Origin: Pleomorphovibrio marinus
GTDB lineage: Bacteria; Bacteroidota; Bacteroidia; Cytophagales; Cyclobacteriaceae
Length of the DNA stretch: 64,000 bases
Assembly (NCBI RefSeq): GCF_003347495.1
Contig: NZ_QCXY01000005.1
Location: forward strand, 310,001 to 374,000
Reading direction: 5' to 3'
A program made the translations under genes and the position numbers. Below, piece after piece: positions 17,383 to 27,900 of the stretch; the stretch's first letter is position 1; each line of letters begins with the position of its first letter. The notes below the pieces were generated by a model. It was given only the letters and a program-made list of their open reading frames with translations, was not told the origin of the DNA and did no database searches.

Positions 17383-19059
17383 CTAATGGTTTTTCTCGTG
17401 GTTTTCCTTGATTATCCTCCTGAGTATTTTGCCCACATTTGATTTTGGGAGTTCGTCTACAAAATACACCTCCTTAGGGATTTTGTAGTTGGTAAGGTTC
17501 TCCCTTGCATGTGCAATTATTTCTTCCTGAGTGACAGAGGGGTCATTGGGTACCACATAGGCCACGACTTTTTCTGTGGACTTTTCATCAGGAATGCCAA
17601 TTACCCCTACTTCATTTACTTTTTCATGCCCGGAAATAGCATCTTCCACTTCATTGGGGTAAACATTAAATCCGGATACCAGTATCATCTCCTTTTTCCT
17701 GTCTACTATCTTGAAATATCCATCTTTGTCCATAGTCGCTATGTCCCCGGTTTTTAACCAACCTCCATCCAGGACTTGTTTTGTGTCCTCTGCTCTGTTC
17801 CAATAGCCTCTCATTACCTGAGGTCCTTTTACACACATCTCTCCCTTTTCACCAGTAGCTACCTCATTCCCATCATCATCTATGATCTTACATTCTGTAT
17901 TGGGCAAGGGAAGACCTATGGTGCCTATTCTTTCCGTCCCATCAATGGGGTTGCAGGTGGCCACCGGAGAAGTTTCTGTAAGTCCATATCCTTCTGCCAA
18001 TGTGGTACCTGTCACCTTTTGCCATTTTTCGGCTACGGCTTTTTGCACAGCCATACCTCCTCCCACTGCTATCTTGAGGGAAGAGAAATCCAGGGAACGA
18101 AATGCCTCTTGGTTCAAAAGCCCGTTGAAAAGGGTGTTTACGCCCGTAAAAACCGAAAAAGGGTGTTTCTTAAGTTCTTTACAAAATGCCGGCATGTCCC
18201 GGGGATTTGTAATAAGCACGTTGTGAGCGCCAATTTTAAGCATGGCCAAGCAGTTTACCGTCAAGGCAAAGATATGGTAAAGGGGTAGGGCAGTGATCAC
18301 TGTTTCCTCATATTCCTTAAGCTTGGGCTTCATCCACCCCGAAATCTGCTGCATATTGGCAACGATATTTCCATGGGTCAATTCGGCACCTTTGGACACC
18401 CCCGTGGTTCCTCCGGTATATTGAAGGAATGCCAAGTCCTCCCTATTCAATTTTTCCCTAACAAAGGTTTTTGCTCCTCCTTGCTTAAGGGCATCCTTAA
18501 AGGAGTGTGTTCCAGAAAGGGAGTATGCCGGCACCATTTTCTTGATATACTTCACCACAAAATTCACTATACCACCTTTCAGCCCTCCCAACATATCCCC
18601 TATTTGAGTGATAATGATGTGTTTGGCTGAGATTTCATTTTTTATTTTCTCAAGGTTAGATGCAAAATTGGATAAAATAACCACCGCATCCACACCTGCA
18701 TCGGTAAACTGATGCTTCATTTCTTTGGAAGTATAGAGTGGGTTGGTATTTACTACGATCAGACCGGCCCTTAGTGCCCCGAACATAGCAACAGGATATT
18801 GAAGAAGGTTGGGCATTTGTATGGCAATGCGGTCACCCTTTTTCATTTTCAGCTCCTTTTGAAGAAAGGCGGCAAAATCCTTCGATAACTTGTCCAGCTC
18901 ATTAAAAGTCATGGTTTTGCCCATGCATTCATAAGCGATTCCATTCCCGAATTTTTTAATGCTCTCTTCAAAAAGATCCACCACGCTGTCATAGGCTGTA
19001 ACGTCCACAGTCTTTGGCACAGATTTCGGGTAAAACTTAAACCAAGGATAGTCTTGCAT
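17383..19059 (-). CDS. fadD: Long-chain fatty-acid--CoA ligase
   Basis: 558 aa, typical ANL-superfamily length. Motifs are in order: YTGGTTGVSKGAELTHGN (phosphate-binding loop, about residue 215), GYGLTETSP (A5), GWLKTGDIA (A7), DRKKEMILVSGFNVYPNEVE (A8 hinge) and KSNVGKILRR with the catalytic C-terminal Lys (A10). It activates long-chain fatty acids to acyl-CoA through an acyl-adenylate for beta-oxidation or lipid synthesis. It stands alone with its own terminator, so it is probably monocistronic. Its membership among FadD-type ligases is clear; chain-length preference is not. Confidence 0.93.
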   Translation of the reverse strand: MQDYPWFKFYPKSVPKTVDVTAYDSVVDLFEESIKKFGNGIAYECMGKTMTFNELDKLSKDFAAFLQKELKMKKGDRIAIQMPNLLQYPVAMFGALRAGLIVVNTNPLYTSKEMKHQFTDAGVDAVVILSNFASNLEKIKNEISAKHIIITQIGDMLGGLKGGIVNFVVKYIKKMVPAYSLSGTHSFKDALKQGGAKTFVREKLNREDLAFLQYTGGTTGVSKGAELTHGNIVANMQQISGWMKPKLKEYEETVITALPLYHIFALTVNCLAMLKIGAHNVLITNPRDMPAFCKELKKHPFSVFTGVNTLFNGLLNQEAFRSLDFSSLKIAVGGGMAVQKAVAEKWQKVTGTTLAEGYGLTETSPVATCNPIDGTERIGTIGLPLPNTECKIIDDDGNEVATGEKGEMCVKGPQVMRGYWNRAEDTKQVLDGGWLKTGDIATMDKDGYFKIVDRKKEMILVSGFNVYPNEVEDAISGHEKVNEVGVIGIPDEKSTEKVVAYVVPNDPSVTQEEIIAHARENLTNYKIPKEVYFVDELPKSNVGKILRRIIKENHEKNH

Positions 19060-19198
19060 ATCGATTATTTTGAGTTAAGATAACATGAATGATTGATCCA
19101 ATTTCTTCTAATATATTCATTCTTTAGGTGAATGTGAAGTGTCCCCACCTTTTTTTCAGTAATCCCTATATTATAATATCTTTTACGAAAAATTTCCG

Positions 19199-19229
19199 TT
19201 GAAGTATGGCAACAAATGGCATAAATTTG
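19199..19229 (+). promoter_or_regulatory. Candidate promoter for the 19262 operon
   Basis: TTG at 19199-19201, 20 bp, then TAAATTTG at 19222-19229, a full match to the Bacteroidetes arrangement. The predicted start of transcription lies about 25 bp before the ATG at 19262. Confidence 0.6.
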
Positions 19230-19261
19230 AAAAATAATGCCATAATCATTTGCAAACACCC

Positions 19262-20476
19262 ATGCACACGAAAACATCCCTGTGGCTGTTGGTCTTGGTA
19301 GTCCTTGGTCAACTCCCCCTGCTGGCTCAGCAGCAAGATTCCCTTGTAGTCACCTTAGAAAACACACTCAAAGAAAGTTTGTTGAAAAGCATAGAGCAAA
19401 AAACAGACTCGTTGAACCAGAACCTGGGTACCAAACTCTCGGATTTGGACCTTAAAATCCAACTTCTGGACCTATCCCTGGAACAGACCACCAACGAAAG
19501 GATGATCTTGGACAAGCTGGTGGAAAGGGTCAAGCTCATCGAGGATTTTCAACAGGCTGAGAAGGAATCGGAACTCAACATCTACAAAGGAAATTACCAA
19601 TCCGCCATTATCAATCTGGTATCTATGGAAAGGGAGCTCAAGCCACTTATACTTTTTAATTCCACCCGAGACTTTTTCACCACCCTAAACGACGTGGGGA
19701 ACCCCACTAAATACCCAGGCTTTAACGATTGGTATTCAGGTTTTAAGAGCTATGTAAACGATAATCGGGAAAGCAATTCCACCCTCGGCGTGGTTTCTAA
19801 CCTGATGAACCTTACAGGCAATCTTTCCGCAGGAACCCCCATATTCGGGACATTTAGTCAAGCCCTATTTTTGGGTATGTCAAATTATGTGGATAATTTA
19901 GGCGGGAACAGAAAAAACCAAGACTTGCGGGACAGGAGTCAAAGGATGTTTGAATTAGTGACGGAGCTAGGCCAATTCACCAACGACAAGGACTTGATTG
20001 AAACTGAATGGGAAGCTATAAATGTGGAATTAGAAGAACTTAAGAAGCTATACGAAAGTAATTTGGATAAAAATCTGGAAATATTAGCCATAAAAAGGGG
20101 AGATTTTGACAGGAGATTCACCTTGGAAAATGATGCCAACAAGAGATACCAATACCTCAATGAACTTACAGAGGTCATCTCTGAAAAGGTGAGAGAGGAA
20201 AAAAACCAAAATCCCAAAAACTGGAAAAACACCTTTTACTATGAAATGACGGAAATCCAGTCCCTGAAGGTACGTTTTGGAACCATTACCTTCCGTATAA
20301 GCGAGAACATCAATAAATATGGAGGACTAATAGAAAAGTATAAAAAAAGCAGGCATTTGGGGGGCAGGATGAACGATTTGGAAAATAAGCTCAACAACCT
20401 GCAAAACTCCTTTGACAAAACCTTCAGCCCCTTAGCATATATCAATTCCGCTAACAAAATGTATAAAGTATATTAA
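19262..20476 (+). CDS. Secreted coiled-coil protein of unknown function
   Basis: The ATG at 19262 (MHTKTSLWLLVLVVLG) gives a clean signal peptide ending LLAQQ; the frame can be extended 4 codons to a TTG. About 404 aa. The mature chain is helical, with coiled-coil segments early (about 20-100, KLSDLDLKIQLLDLSLE) and late (about 255-390, NDLENKLNNLQNSFDKTF), and a more globular middle with repeated Gly/Asn. No family is recognised. It is followed after 43 bp by a DUF4230 gene, with which it may form an operon. Confidence 0.72.
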   Translation: MHTKTSLWLLVLVVLGQLPLLAQQQDSLVVTLENTLKESLLKSIEQKTDSLNQNLGTKLSDLDLKIQLLDLSLEQTTNERMILDKLVERVKLIEDFQQAEKESELNIYKGNYQSAIINLVSMERELKPLILFNSTRDFFTTLNDVGNPTKYPGFNDWYSGFKSYVNDNRESNSTLGVVSNLMNLTGNLSAGTPIFGTFSQALFLGMSNYVDNLGGNRKNQDLRDRSQRMFELVTELGQFTNDKDLIETEWEAINVELEELKKLYESNLDKNLEILAIKRGDFDRRFTLENDANKRYQYLNELTEVISEKVREEKNQNPKNWKNTFYYEMTEIQSLKVRFGTITFRISENINKYGGLIEKYKKSRHLGGRMNDLENKLNNLQNSFDKTFSPLAYINSANKMYKVY

Positions 20477-20519
20477 AAAAGCCAAGGGCTTGCCTAAAAG
20501 CAAACCTTGTTTCACGCAC

Positions 20520-21134
20520 ATGTATAGATTTCTTGCCGGGGTAGTCCTTACCCTTATCTTGGTAGTTAGTATTTTTTTCTTCTTTCAGCGAAAAGAGGAA
20601 AGTGAAGAACTCAGGCTCAATTCAGCCATGATCCAGCAACAGATCAATCAGGTGGGTAAACTCATCGTCACTGAAGGCAACTTTTCGCAAATTGTAAGCT
20701 ACCGCAATACGCGCAGGAACTATTTTGATATCTTCGCAGCCAACAAAAAAGCACTGGTAGTGGTAAACGCAAAGGTCACGGTGGGCTACGACCTGAGGGA
20801 AATCCAGACTGAAATAGACGAGGCCAACCGCACCGTAAGGCTGACCTATATTCCCCCTCCGGAGATCAATATCTACCCGGATATAGAATACTACGATGTG
20901 AGCCAGGATTATTTTAATAAATTTGGGGCCGAGGATTATAATAAAATCAAGGGCAGGGTCACAACTATGATGGAAGAAAAAATCAAACAATCCAATCTAG
21001 AGGAAAATGCCAAAGAAAGGCTACTAAGTGAACTCGCCAAAATTTATATCCTCACCCAATCCATGGGATGGACCCTCACTTACGAAGAGTCCATCATTGA
21101 CAGCATGGAGGATTTTAACCGACTTCAATTTTAA
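20520..21134 (+). CDS. DUF4230 membrane protein
   Basis: The ATG at 20520 (MYRFLAGVVLTLILVV) starts directly at a single transmembrane helix (about 5-24, ending FFFFQRK); a TTG ten codons upstream is less likely. About 204 aa. The soluble part shows the DUF4230 pattern: QVGKLIVTEGNFSQI, KKALVVVNAKVTVGYDLRE, VRLTYIPPPEINIYPDIEYYDV and ERLLSELAKIYILTQSMGW. The family is of unknown function, with an N-terminal membrane anchor and a periplasmic or cytoplasmic beta domain. It lies between a secreted coiled-coil gene and a GH20 gene, in one direction. Confidence 0.8.
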   Translation: MYRFLAGVVLTLILVVSIFFFFQRKEESEELRLNSAMIQQQINQVGKLIVTEGNFSQIVSYRNTRRNYFDIFAANKKALVVVNAKVTVGYDLREIQTEIDEANRTVRLTYIPPPEINIYPDIEYYDVSQDYFNKFGAEDYNKIKGRVTTMMEEKIKQSNLEENAKERLLSELAKIYILTQSMGWTLTYEESIIDSMEDFNRLQF

Positions 21135-21161
21135 AATTAACGCAACAAAGCTTTATTATTT

Positions 21162-23072
21162 ATGAATGGTAAATTACTACTCATTGCCTATATTGGTTGT
21201 TTTATGTCCCACCTGCTTTATGCACAAGAGGAACCTAGCGTCCAAATCATCCCCTATCCCAAATCCTTAACCTTAGGGGAGGGCAATTTTGTCCTTTCCC
21301 CACATACCACGGTACTAGCCAACACAGAAGGGGGACGGCAGTCTCTGGAACTATTCAATGCCTTTTTTGAAAAAAGGCATGGATTCAGTTTAACGCCTGC
21401 TACAGTGCCCCAAGAAGGGCTTTCCATACATTTGGAAGAAGAAACACTAAAGGACAGCGAAGAGGCATATAGCCTAAGTATACAATCTGACCAAATTACC
21501 ATCAAAGGTGGAAAAGCCGGTATATTTTACGGGCTTCAGTCCCTGCTTCAGTTGGTAGAAGAAAACCAAGGTACCCTAAGTGTTCCTGTGCTTCAAATTG
21601 AGGATGAACCTGCTTTTGGATATAGGGGTATCATGCTGGATGTGGCCAGACATTTCTTCCCTGTGGAGCAAATCAAAAAAATTATTGACTTGATGGGCCA
21701 TTATAAATTCAACCGGCTGCATTGGCACCTAACCGAAGATCAGGGCTGGCGAATTGAAATAAAAAAATACCCCAAACTCACCTCTTTTAGCGCATGGAGA
21801 GATTCCACTATCATCGGGCAATATTATGACTTTGATCCCTTTATTTATGATGGCAAAAAACACGGTGGATACTATACCCAAGAGGAAGCAAGAGAGATTG
21901 TAAGGTATGCTTCGGACAGGAATATCACCGTAATTCCAGAGATTGAATTACCCGGGCACAGCTCTGCGGTGTTGGCTGCCTATCCCGAATTGGGAAGCTT
22001 TGAGGTAAAGGACGGAAAAGCTCTGCCGGGTAAAATCGAGGCGAAAAACGAAAAGGGAGAGCCCTATGACAATACCCTGGACACAAAAGTCCCAGGCCAT
22101 TGGGGCGTGCACAAAAATATTTATGGACCCACCGAAAAAGCTTTCCGCTTTTTGGAGGACGTGCTTACTGAAATCATGGAAATTTTTCCCAGCACCTACA
22201 TTCATATTGGTGGGGATGAGGTGCCCAAGGATCATTGGATTACTTCAGAAGCTGCCCAAAAGCTGATTAAAAAGGAAAAGCTGGAAGACGAACATGAACT
22301 TCAAAGTTTTTTTATCAGAAGGATCGAAACGTTTCTAAACAAAAACGGAAGAAAGTTGATCGGATGGGATGAGATTTTGGAGGGGGGCCTTGCTCCCAAT
22401 GCCACCGTGATGAGCTGGAGAGGTGAAAAAGGAGGTATTGCAGCCGCAAAGATGGGACACGACGTAATCATGACCCCGAACAGCCATCTTTATTTCGACC
22501 ATTATCAAGGGGAAGACAAAAGCAAGGAACCCTTAGCCATTGGAGGTTTCCTGCCACTGGAAAAGGTATATAGCTACTCTCCAATTCCTGCTGACCTGGA
22601 TGATACCGAAAGTCAGCATGTGCTGGGAGTACAGGCCAACCTATGGACAGAATATATTCCCACAAACAATAAAATGGAATACTTCCTTTTCCCCCGAGCT
22701 TTGGCATTGGCTGAAGTGGCTTGGAGGGCAAAGGAAGATAAAGATTACGGGAGTTTCAGCAGAGACAGGCTACCCCGGCATTTGAGACAGTTGGAGAGGG
22801 ACAGGGTTTTCTTCAGAATCCCGGAAGCCCAGGTCAGTATTGAAAAAGACGAGGAAAGTGGAAGACATCGCATAGCAATCACCCCTCTGGTAGATCAGGC
22901 TCTGGTTTTCTATACCGTGGATGGGCATAAGGCAGACCCAACAGGCACTCCCTATAGAGGCCCATTTTTGGCTCCTATTCCCGGTGAGGGACAGGGGCCG
23001 CTTTCCTTAAGGTATGTGGTGGTGACGCCTAATGGAAGATCCAGTAATGAATTCCAGGTAGAGGTTAAATAA
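21162..23072 (+). CDS. GH20 beta-N-acetylhexosaminidase, secreted
   Basis: 636 aa with a signal peptide ending near LYAQE. GH20b N-terminal domain (IIPYPKSLTLGEGNF), then the catalytic barrel: GYRGIMLDVARHFFPVE, RLHWHLTEDQGWR, EIELPGHSSA and HIGGDEVPKDHW, whose Asp-Glu pair carries out substrate-assisted catalysis. A C-terminal CHB_HEX_C-like domain (LVFYTVDGHKADPTGTPY) follows. It removes terminal GlcNAc/GalNAc from chitin fragments, glycans or peptidoglycan-derived sugars. A symporter and a GH3 enzyme follow nearby and could complete uptake and breakdown. All catalytic residues are present. Confidence 0.94.
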   Translation: MNGKLLLIAYIGCFMSHLLYAQEEPSVQIIPYPKSLTLGEGNFVLSPHTTVLANTEGGRQSLELFNAFFEKRHGFSLTPATVPQEGLSIHLEEETLKDSEEAYSLSIQSDQITIKGGKAGIFYGLQSLLQLVEENQGTLSVPVLQIEDEPAFGYRGIMLDVARHFFPVEQIKKIIDLMGHYKFNRLHWHLTEDQGWRIEIKKYPKLTSFSAWRDSTIIGQYYDFDPFIYDGKKHGGYYTQEEAREIVRYASDRNITVIPEIELPGHSSAVLAAYPELGSFEVKDGKALPGKIEAKNEKGEPYDNTLDTKVPGHWGVHKNIYGPTEKAFRFLEDVLTEIMEIFPSTYIHIGGDEVPKDHWITSEAAQKLIKKEKLEDEHELQSFFIRRIETFLNKNGRKLIGWDEILEGGLAPNATVMSWRGEKGGIAAAKMGHDVIMTPNSHLYFDHYQGEDKSKEPLAIGGFLPLEKVYSYSPIPADLDDTESQHVLGVQANLWTEYIPTNNKMEYFLFPRALALAEVAWRAKEDKDYGSFSRDRLPRHLRQLERDRVFFRIPEAQVSIEKDEESGRHRIAITPLVDQALVFYTVDGHKADPTGTPYRGPFLAPIPGEGQGPLSLRYVVVTPNGRSSNEFQVEVK

Positions 23073-23097
23073 TAAGCGGTTGGCGTATATAGAAAAA

Positions 23098-23132
23098 GCT
23101 CCCCAAAACCACTATAAGTGTTCTTGGGGAGC
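23098..23132. terminator. Hairpin between the convergent GH20 and symporter genes
   Basis: GCTCCCCAA (23098-23106) pairs with TTGGGGAGC (23124-23132), a 9-bp stem. The minus-strand side runs into TTTTTC, so it best serves transcripts from the symporter gene, whose stop is 256 bp away. It begins 26 bp after the GH20 stop and could end that transcript too. Confidence 0.65.
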
Positions 23133-23387
23133 CTTACCCAACTAAACCACAAAAAAATATACTCACTAAAAATCAACCAACCTTCATCTTAAAATTAAGC
23201 TTTAAAAATAAAATTCTACTTTCCCTAAAAGCTTATACCTAAAGGTAATATGCCGACTTGAGGAAATAAAATGAAAGTAAACCAAGTAACCTTTTTCCGA
23301 AATTAAGTGCACTTTACAAGCTCGGCCAAAGCAGATAAACAGGAAAAAAACGAATTCCGAACTTGGTACAACCTGAAAGAGTAACCC

Positions 23388-24830
23388 TTAAATCGGTTTT
23401 CTTTTCAAGAGAATAAGCCCTAAAAAAGTAATGGCAGCATTTACCAATAGAATTTCGAAACCAAACTGATAACCTGAAAACCAAACCTCTGAGTAATGAT
23501 CCAGAACAAATGACAGTGCCGGGCTTACCAGGCACAAAAAAGGCACAAGCCTGTCGCGCACTTGCCAGCCATTGGTGAGGCCAAATACAAACATCCCCAA
23601 CAAAGGACCGTAGGTGAACCCGGCCGCCTTAAAAACGGCACTTACCACAGAGCGGTCGTTCAGCTCATTGAAAAGCACAATGGTGAAAAACACCAAAAAG
23701 GTAAAACCAATATGTATCAATAGCCTCACCCTGTCCTGATTGATTCCCTTCCTTTTTGGAAGGTCAATGATATCTATGCAAAATGAAGTGGTAAGTGCGG
23801 TAAGAGCAGAGTCCGCACTAGAAAATGCCGCCGCAGTAATTCCCAGCAAAAACACCACCCCCGCCAATGTACCAAAGTGGTTTAGTGCCAAGGAAGGGAA
23901 TAATTCGTCTGTGGCTCCTGGCAAGTCAATCCCAAACTGAGAAGCATAGGCATACAGCAACACCCCCAAAGCCAAAAACAGCACATTGGAAAAAAGGAAA
24001 GTAATGGAAAACCAAAATATGTTTTTCTGGGCATCCTTTTGGTTTTTGCAGGTCAGGTTTTTTTGCATCACGTTTTGGTCGAGCCCGTTCATGGCAATAG
24101 TGATGAAAATTCCTGCGGAAAACATCTTGAAAAAGTTTTGGCTGGAATTGCCATCCCACACCCAAATTTGGGAACGATCACTTTGTGCAATAATCCCCAT
24201 TAGCCCAGACCCATCCTTATTGAGGTGGTAGCCTATTACAAATATACAAATAACAACCGCGGCCAAAAGAAAGGTGGTTTGAAGGGTATCCGTCCATACG
24301 ATGGTCTTGATGCCACTTTTGAAGGTATAAAGCCAGATCAAAACCATGGTAGTGAACACAGCCGCATAAAAGGGGATACCAAAAGCCTCAAAAAAAGCAA
24401 GTTGTAGAACCGTAGCAGCCAAAAACAGCCTAAAAGATGCCCCTATTGTCTGTGAAATTAGAAAAATAGTGGCTCCGGATAAATAGGTTTTGTTGCCAAA
24501 CCTGGTTTTCAAATATTCATAGATAGATATTAGGTTTAGCTTGTAAAACAGGGGAATAAGTACCAAAGCGATTACCGCATATCCCACCATATTGCCAAGT
24601 ACAAGCTGCAAATAGGCCCAGTTTGTATTGCCCACTTCCCCAGGGACAGAAATGAATGTTACCCCAGACAAAGAAGCTCCCACCATGCCAAAGGCCACCA
24701 AAAACCAAGGTGACTCCCTGTTTCCCGTATAAAAAGTCAAACTATCCGACTTTCTAGAGGTCAGGTAACTGATCAATATCAGCAGAAGGAAATATCCGGC
24801 GATCACGCCAAATACCAATGTTGGGGACAT
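23388..24830 (-). CDS. Sodium:solute symporter (SSS family)
   Basis: 480 aa with about 13 hydrophobic helices. The N-terminal part has the SSS features: TSRKSDSLTFYTGNRESPWFLVAFG and ASLSGVTFISVPG, and the middle has the sodium-site region SSADSALTALTTSFCID. Members carry sugars, amino acids, sialic acid or vitamins with Na+. It lies between a GH20 hexosaminidase (convergent) and a GH3 gene (divergent), which suggests an amino-sugar substrate, but the sequence does not decide this. Confidence 0.88.
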   Translation of the reverse strand: MSPTLVFGVIAGYFLLLILISYLTSRKSDSLTFYTGNRESPWFLVAFGMVGASLSGVTFISVPGEVGNTNWAYLQLVLGNMVGYAVIALVLIPLFYKLNLISIYEYLKTRFGNKTYLSGATIFLISQTIGASFRLFLAATVLQLAFFEAFGIPFYAAVFTTMVLIWLYTFKSGIKTIVWTDTLQTTFLLAAVVICIFVIGYHLNKDGSGLMGIIAQSDRSQIWVWDGNSSQNFFKMFSAGIFITIAMNGLDQNVMQKNLTCKNQKDAQKNIFWFSITFLFSNVLFLALGVLLYAYASQFGIDLPGATDELFPSLALNHFGTLAGVVFLLGITAAAFSSADSALTALTTSFCIDIIDLPKRKGINQDRVRLLIHIGFTFLVFFTIVLFNELNDRSVVSAVFKAAGFTYGPLLGMFVFGLTNGWQVRDRLVPFLCLVSPALSFVLDHYSEVWFSGYQFGFEILLVNAAITFLGLILLKRKPI

Positions 24831-24864
24831 GCGGTTTTAGATTCTTAAGATGCCCGAAATTACG

Positions 24865-24872
24865 TATTTTTG
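24865..24872 (+). promoter_or_regulatory. Candidate -7 box for the GH3-serine hydrolase gene
   Basis: TATTTTTG matches TAnnTTTG and lies 76 bp upstream of the ATG at 24948, in the divergent spacer with the symporter. No good TTG is present upstream. Confidence 0.35.
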
Positions 24873-24947
24873 TCAAAGGCACACCTTCTATCGTGAGCAA
24901 AATGCTTTATCTTGTGCAAAATTCCATAATTACACGCAACTCTAGTC

Positions 24948-27900
24948 ATGAACCATATTCCTTTTCCTAGCCTCAGTCCATTTTTCTGTGTATCCATCTC
25001 CACCCCGAAACAGCCTTGGCTAATATGCTTCTATATTTTCTGTCTCGTTTTCGCACCATTATCCGTACAGAGCCAAAGTGCTCCTCCCCCATTTGACCGG
25101 TTGAGCCAGACGCAGGAAAGGTGGGTACAAAAAACCTTTGAATCCCTCACCTCGGAGGAAAAAATCGCTCAACTTATCATGGTACCTGCTTACTCCAATA
25201 AGGACCAAGTGCATGTGGATTCCATAAGTCGCTTGGTAAAAGAACACAAAATAGGTGGGATCATCTTTTTTCAGGGAGGGCCAGTAAGGCAGGCCAACAT
25301 GATCAATAGATTGCAGAGGGAATCGAAAGTCCCATTAATGATTAGTATAGATGGAGAATGGGGCCTTGCCATGAGGCTGGACAGCACGATAAGGTTTCCT
25401 TACCAAATGGCACTGGGTGCCATCCAGGACAATGAGATCATCGAAGAAATGGGAGCTGAAATTGCAAGGCAGAGTCGTAGGGCTGGTTTACATGTCAACT
25501 TCGCTCCTGTTGTGGACATTAACAACAATGCCAATAATCCAGTAATCGGCTTTAGGTCCTTTGGGGAGAATAAGGTAAACGTAGCCCAGAAGGGCTTGGC
25601 TTACATGAGAGGAATGCAAAAAGAAAAGGTATTGGCAAGTGCAAAACATTTTCCCGGGCATGGGGACACCAATGTGGATTCCCACTACGGGCTTCCTGTC
25701 ATTCCCTTTTCCATGAACAGACTAGAAGAGTTGGAGCTCTACCCCTTTAAAGCCCTTATGAGAGAAGGCCTCGGAAGTGTGATGGTGGCCCATATGCAAA
25801 TTCCTGTATTGGACGATACCCCCAATTTGGCCTCCACCCTTTCTCCACCCGTGGTGACAGGCCTCTTAAAAGAGGACATGGGGTACAAGGGATTAGTTTT
25901 TACTGATGCACTTAATATGCAAGGGGTAGCGAAATATTATGAGCCTGGTGTAGTGGACGTAAAGGCCCTGCTTGCCGGAAACGACATGTTATTAAACACC
26001 ATGGATACCAGAGCCACTATCCGGGAAGTAAAAAAAGCCTTAGAAAACGGAGAAATCACCGAGGAGGAGATCAATACGCGGGTACTAAAGGTTTTAAGGG
26101 CAAAAGCATGGCTAGATCTACCCAATTGGCAATATGTAGAGACAAGTAAACTTATTGAAGATCTAAACTCCCCTTATGCCAAGCACCTAAGTAGGCAATT
26201 GGCAGCAAAATCGCTTACTGTGCTTAAAAACGAATCATCCATACTACCTATTCAGAATCTGGCCTCAAAGAAAATAGCTACTGTTTCTATGGGTACAGAT
26301 AAGATCACCCCATTTCAAAAAGGCCTGGAAAGGTATGGGAGCATGACCCATTTCAATTTCCCCAAGGAAGCTTCCCTTACTGATCTCAATAAGCTGATGG
26401 AAGAATTAGCCTCCTACGACCTGGTCTTGATAGGAATGCATGGTCTTGCCTTAAGAGCAGGTTCGGGAAATTTTGGCATAAGCGCTGAAATGAATTTGGC
26501 GGTAAAAACCATTATCAACGCCAAGCCCTCCATTGTGGCGATATTTGGAAATGTATATAGCATGGAAAAATTAAGTGCCCTTCCTGAGGCAGATGGGATT
26601 ATTGCTGCTTACCAGGAAACCGAGGATACCCAGGACTTGGTTTCCCAATTGGTATTTGGGGGTATCGGTGCCAATGGAAGATTACCTGTCAACGTTTCAC
26701 CTAACTTTCCGATGGGCAAAGGACAGGATGTATTAGAAAATGGGTTTAGAATGTCCTATGGAATGCCTGAGGACAGCGGCCTTGCCTCTTCGGATTTTGC
26801 CAGAATTGATTCTTTGGTGCTTAAAGGCATACGTCAGGAGGCCATACCAGGAGCTTCCATTTTAATTGCTAAGAAGGGAAAGGTTATTTATCAAAAAGCC
26901 TTTGGCTATCACACCTACGACTCCCTACAAGCAGTACATAAGGACGACCTCTACGACATGGCTTCCATTACCAAGATCAGCACAACCTTGGCAGCCCTGA
27001 TGCACCTAAGGGGTGAAGGGAAATTTGATGAAGAAAAAACCCTAGGGGACTACTTACCCATGGCCAGGGGAACCAACAAGGAGAACCTAAAATATACGGA
27101 TATACTGACCCACCAGGCAGGATTACAATCCTGGATCCCATTCTGGACATCTACCGTAAGAAAAAGCGGGAATTTCAAGTGGTTTACATTTAAGCAGGAT
27201 TCCTCAAGAAGGTTTCCCATACGCGTGGCCGAGAATCTCTATATACATCGTAACTACGAACGTAAAATCTATAAGGCCATCATGGACTCACCAGTGAATC
27301 CAGATGCAGGTTATGTATACAGTGATTTATCATTTATCCTGGCACCCTTAGTGATCCAATCCATCACCGGGGAAGAGTTTGTAGATTATTTAAACGAAAA
27401 ACTTTATCAACCCCTTGGTGCCAAAAGCCTAACCTTTAACCCTTATCAGCGATTTTCCCGAGATCGTATTGTGGCCACAGAAAGGGACAGTCTTTTCCGA
27501 AAACAGTTACTTCGTGGCACTGTGCACGATGAAGGTGCCGCCATGCTTGGAGGGATCAGTGGTCATGCAGGCCTTTTTGGAACAGCGGACGACCTGGCCA
27601 AACTCATGCACCTGTACCTGTATGACGGAAAATATGCCGGGGAACAACTTATTGCTCCTGGAGTGGTGAGTTACTTCTCCAAATGTAAGTTTTGTAAGCA
27701 AGGAAATTACAGAGCTTTGGGATTCGATAGACCTAACAAACCTGGAGATCCCAACGGAAATGCGGCAGCCAGTACTCCCGAATCAAGCTTTGGGCATTCA
27801 GGGTTTACGGGTACTTATACCTGGTTAGACCCAGAAAATGAAATTGTTTATGTTTTCCTTTCCAACAGGGTTTACCCAACCCGGAATAACCGTAAATTAT

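Noticed and set aside
23740-24407. Overlapping plus-strand frames inside the symporter gene
   Set aside because: They are shadows of the well-supported sodium:solute symporter on the other strand.
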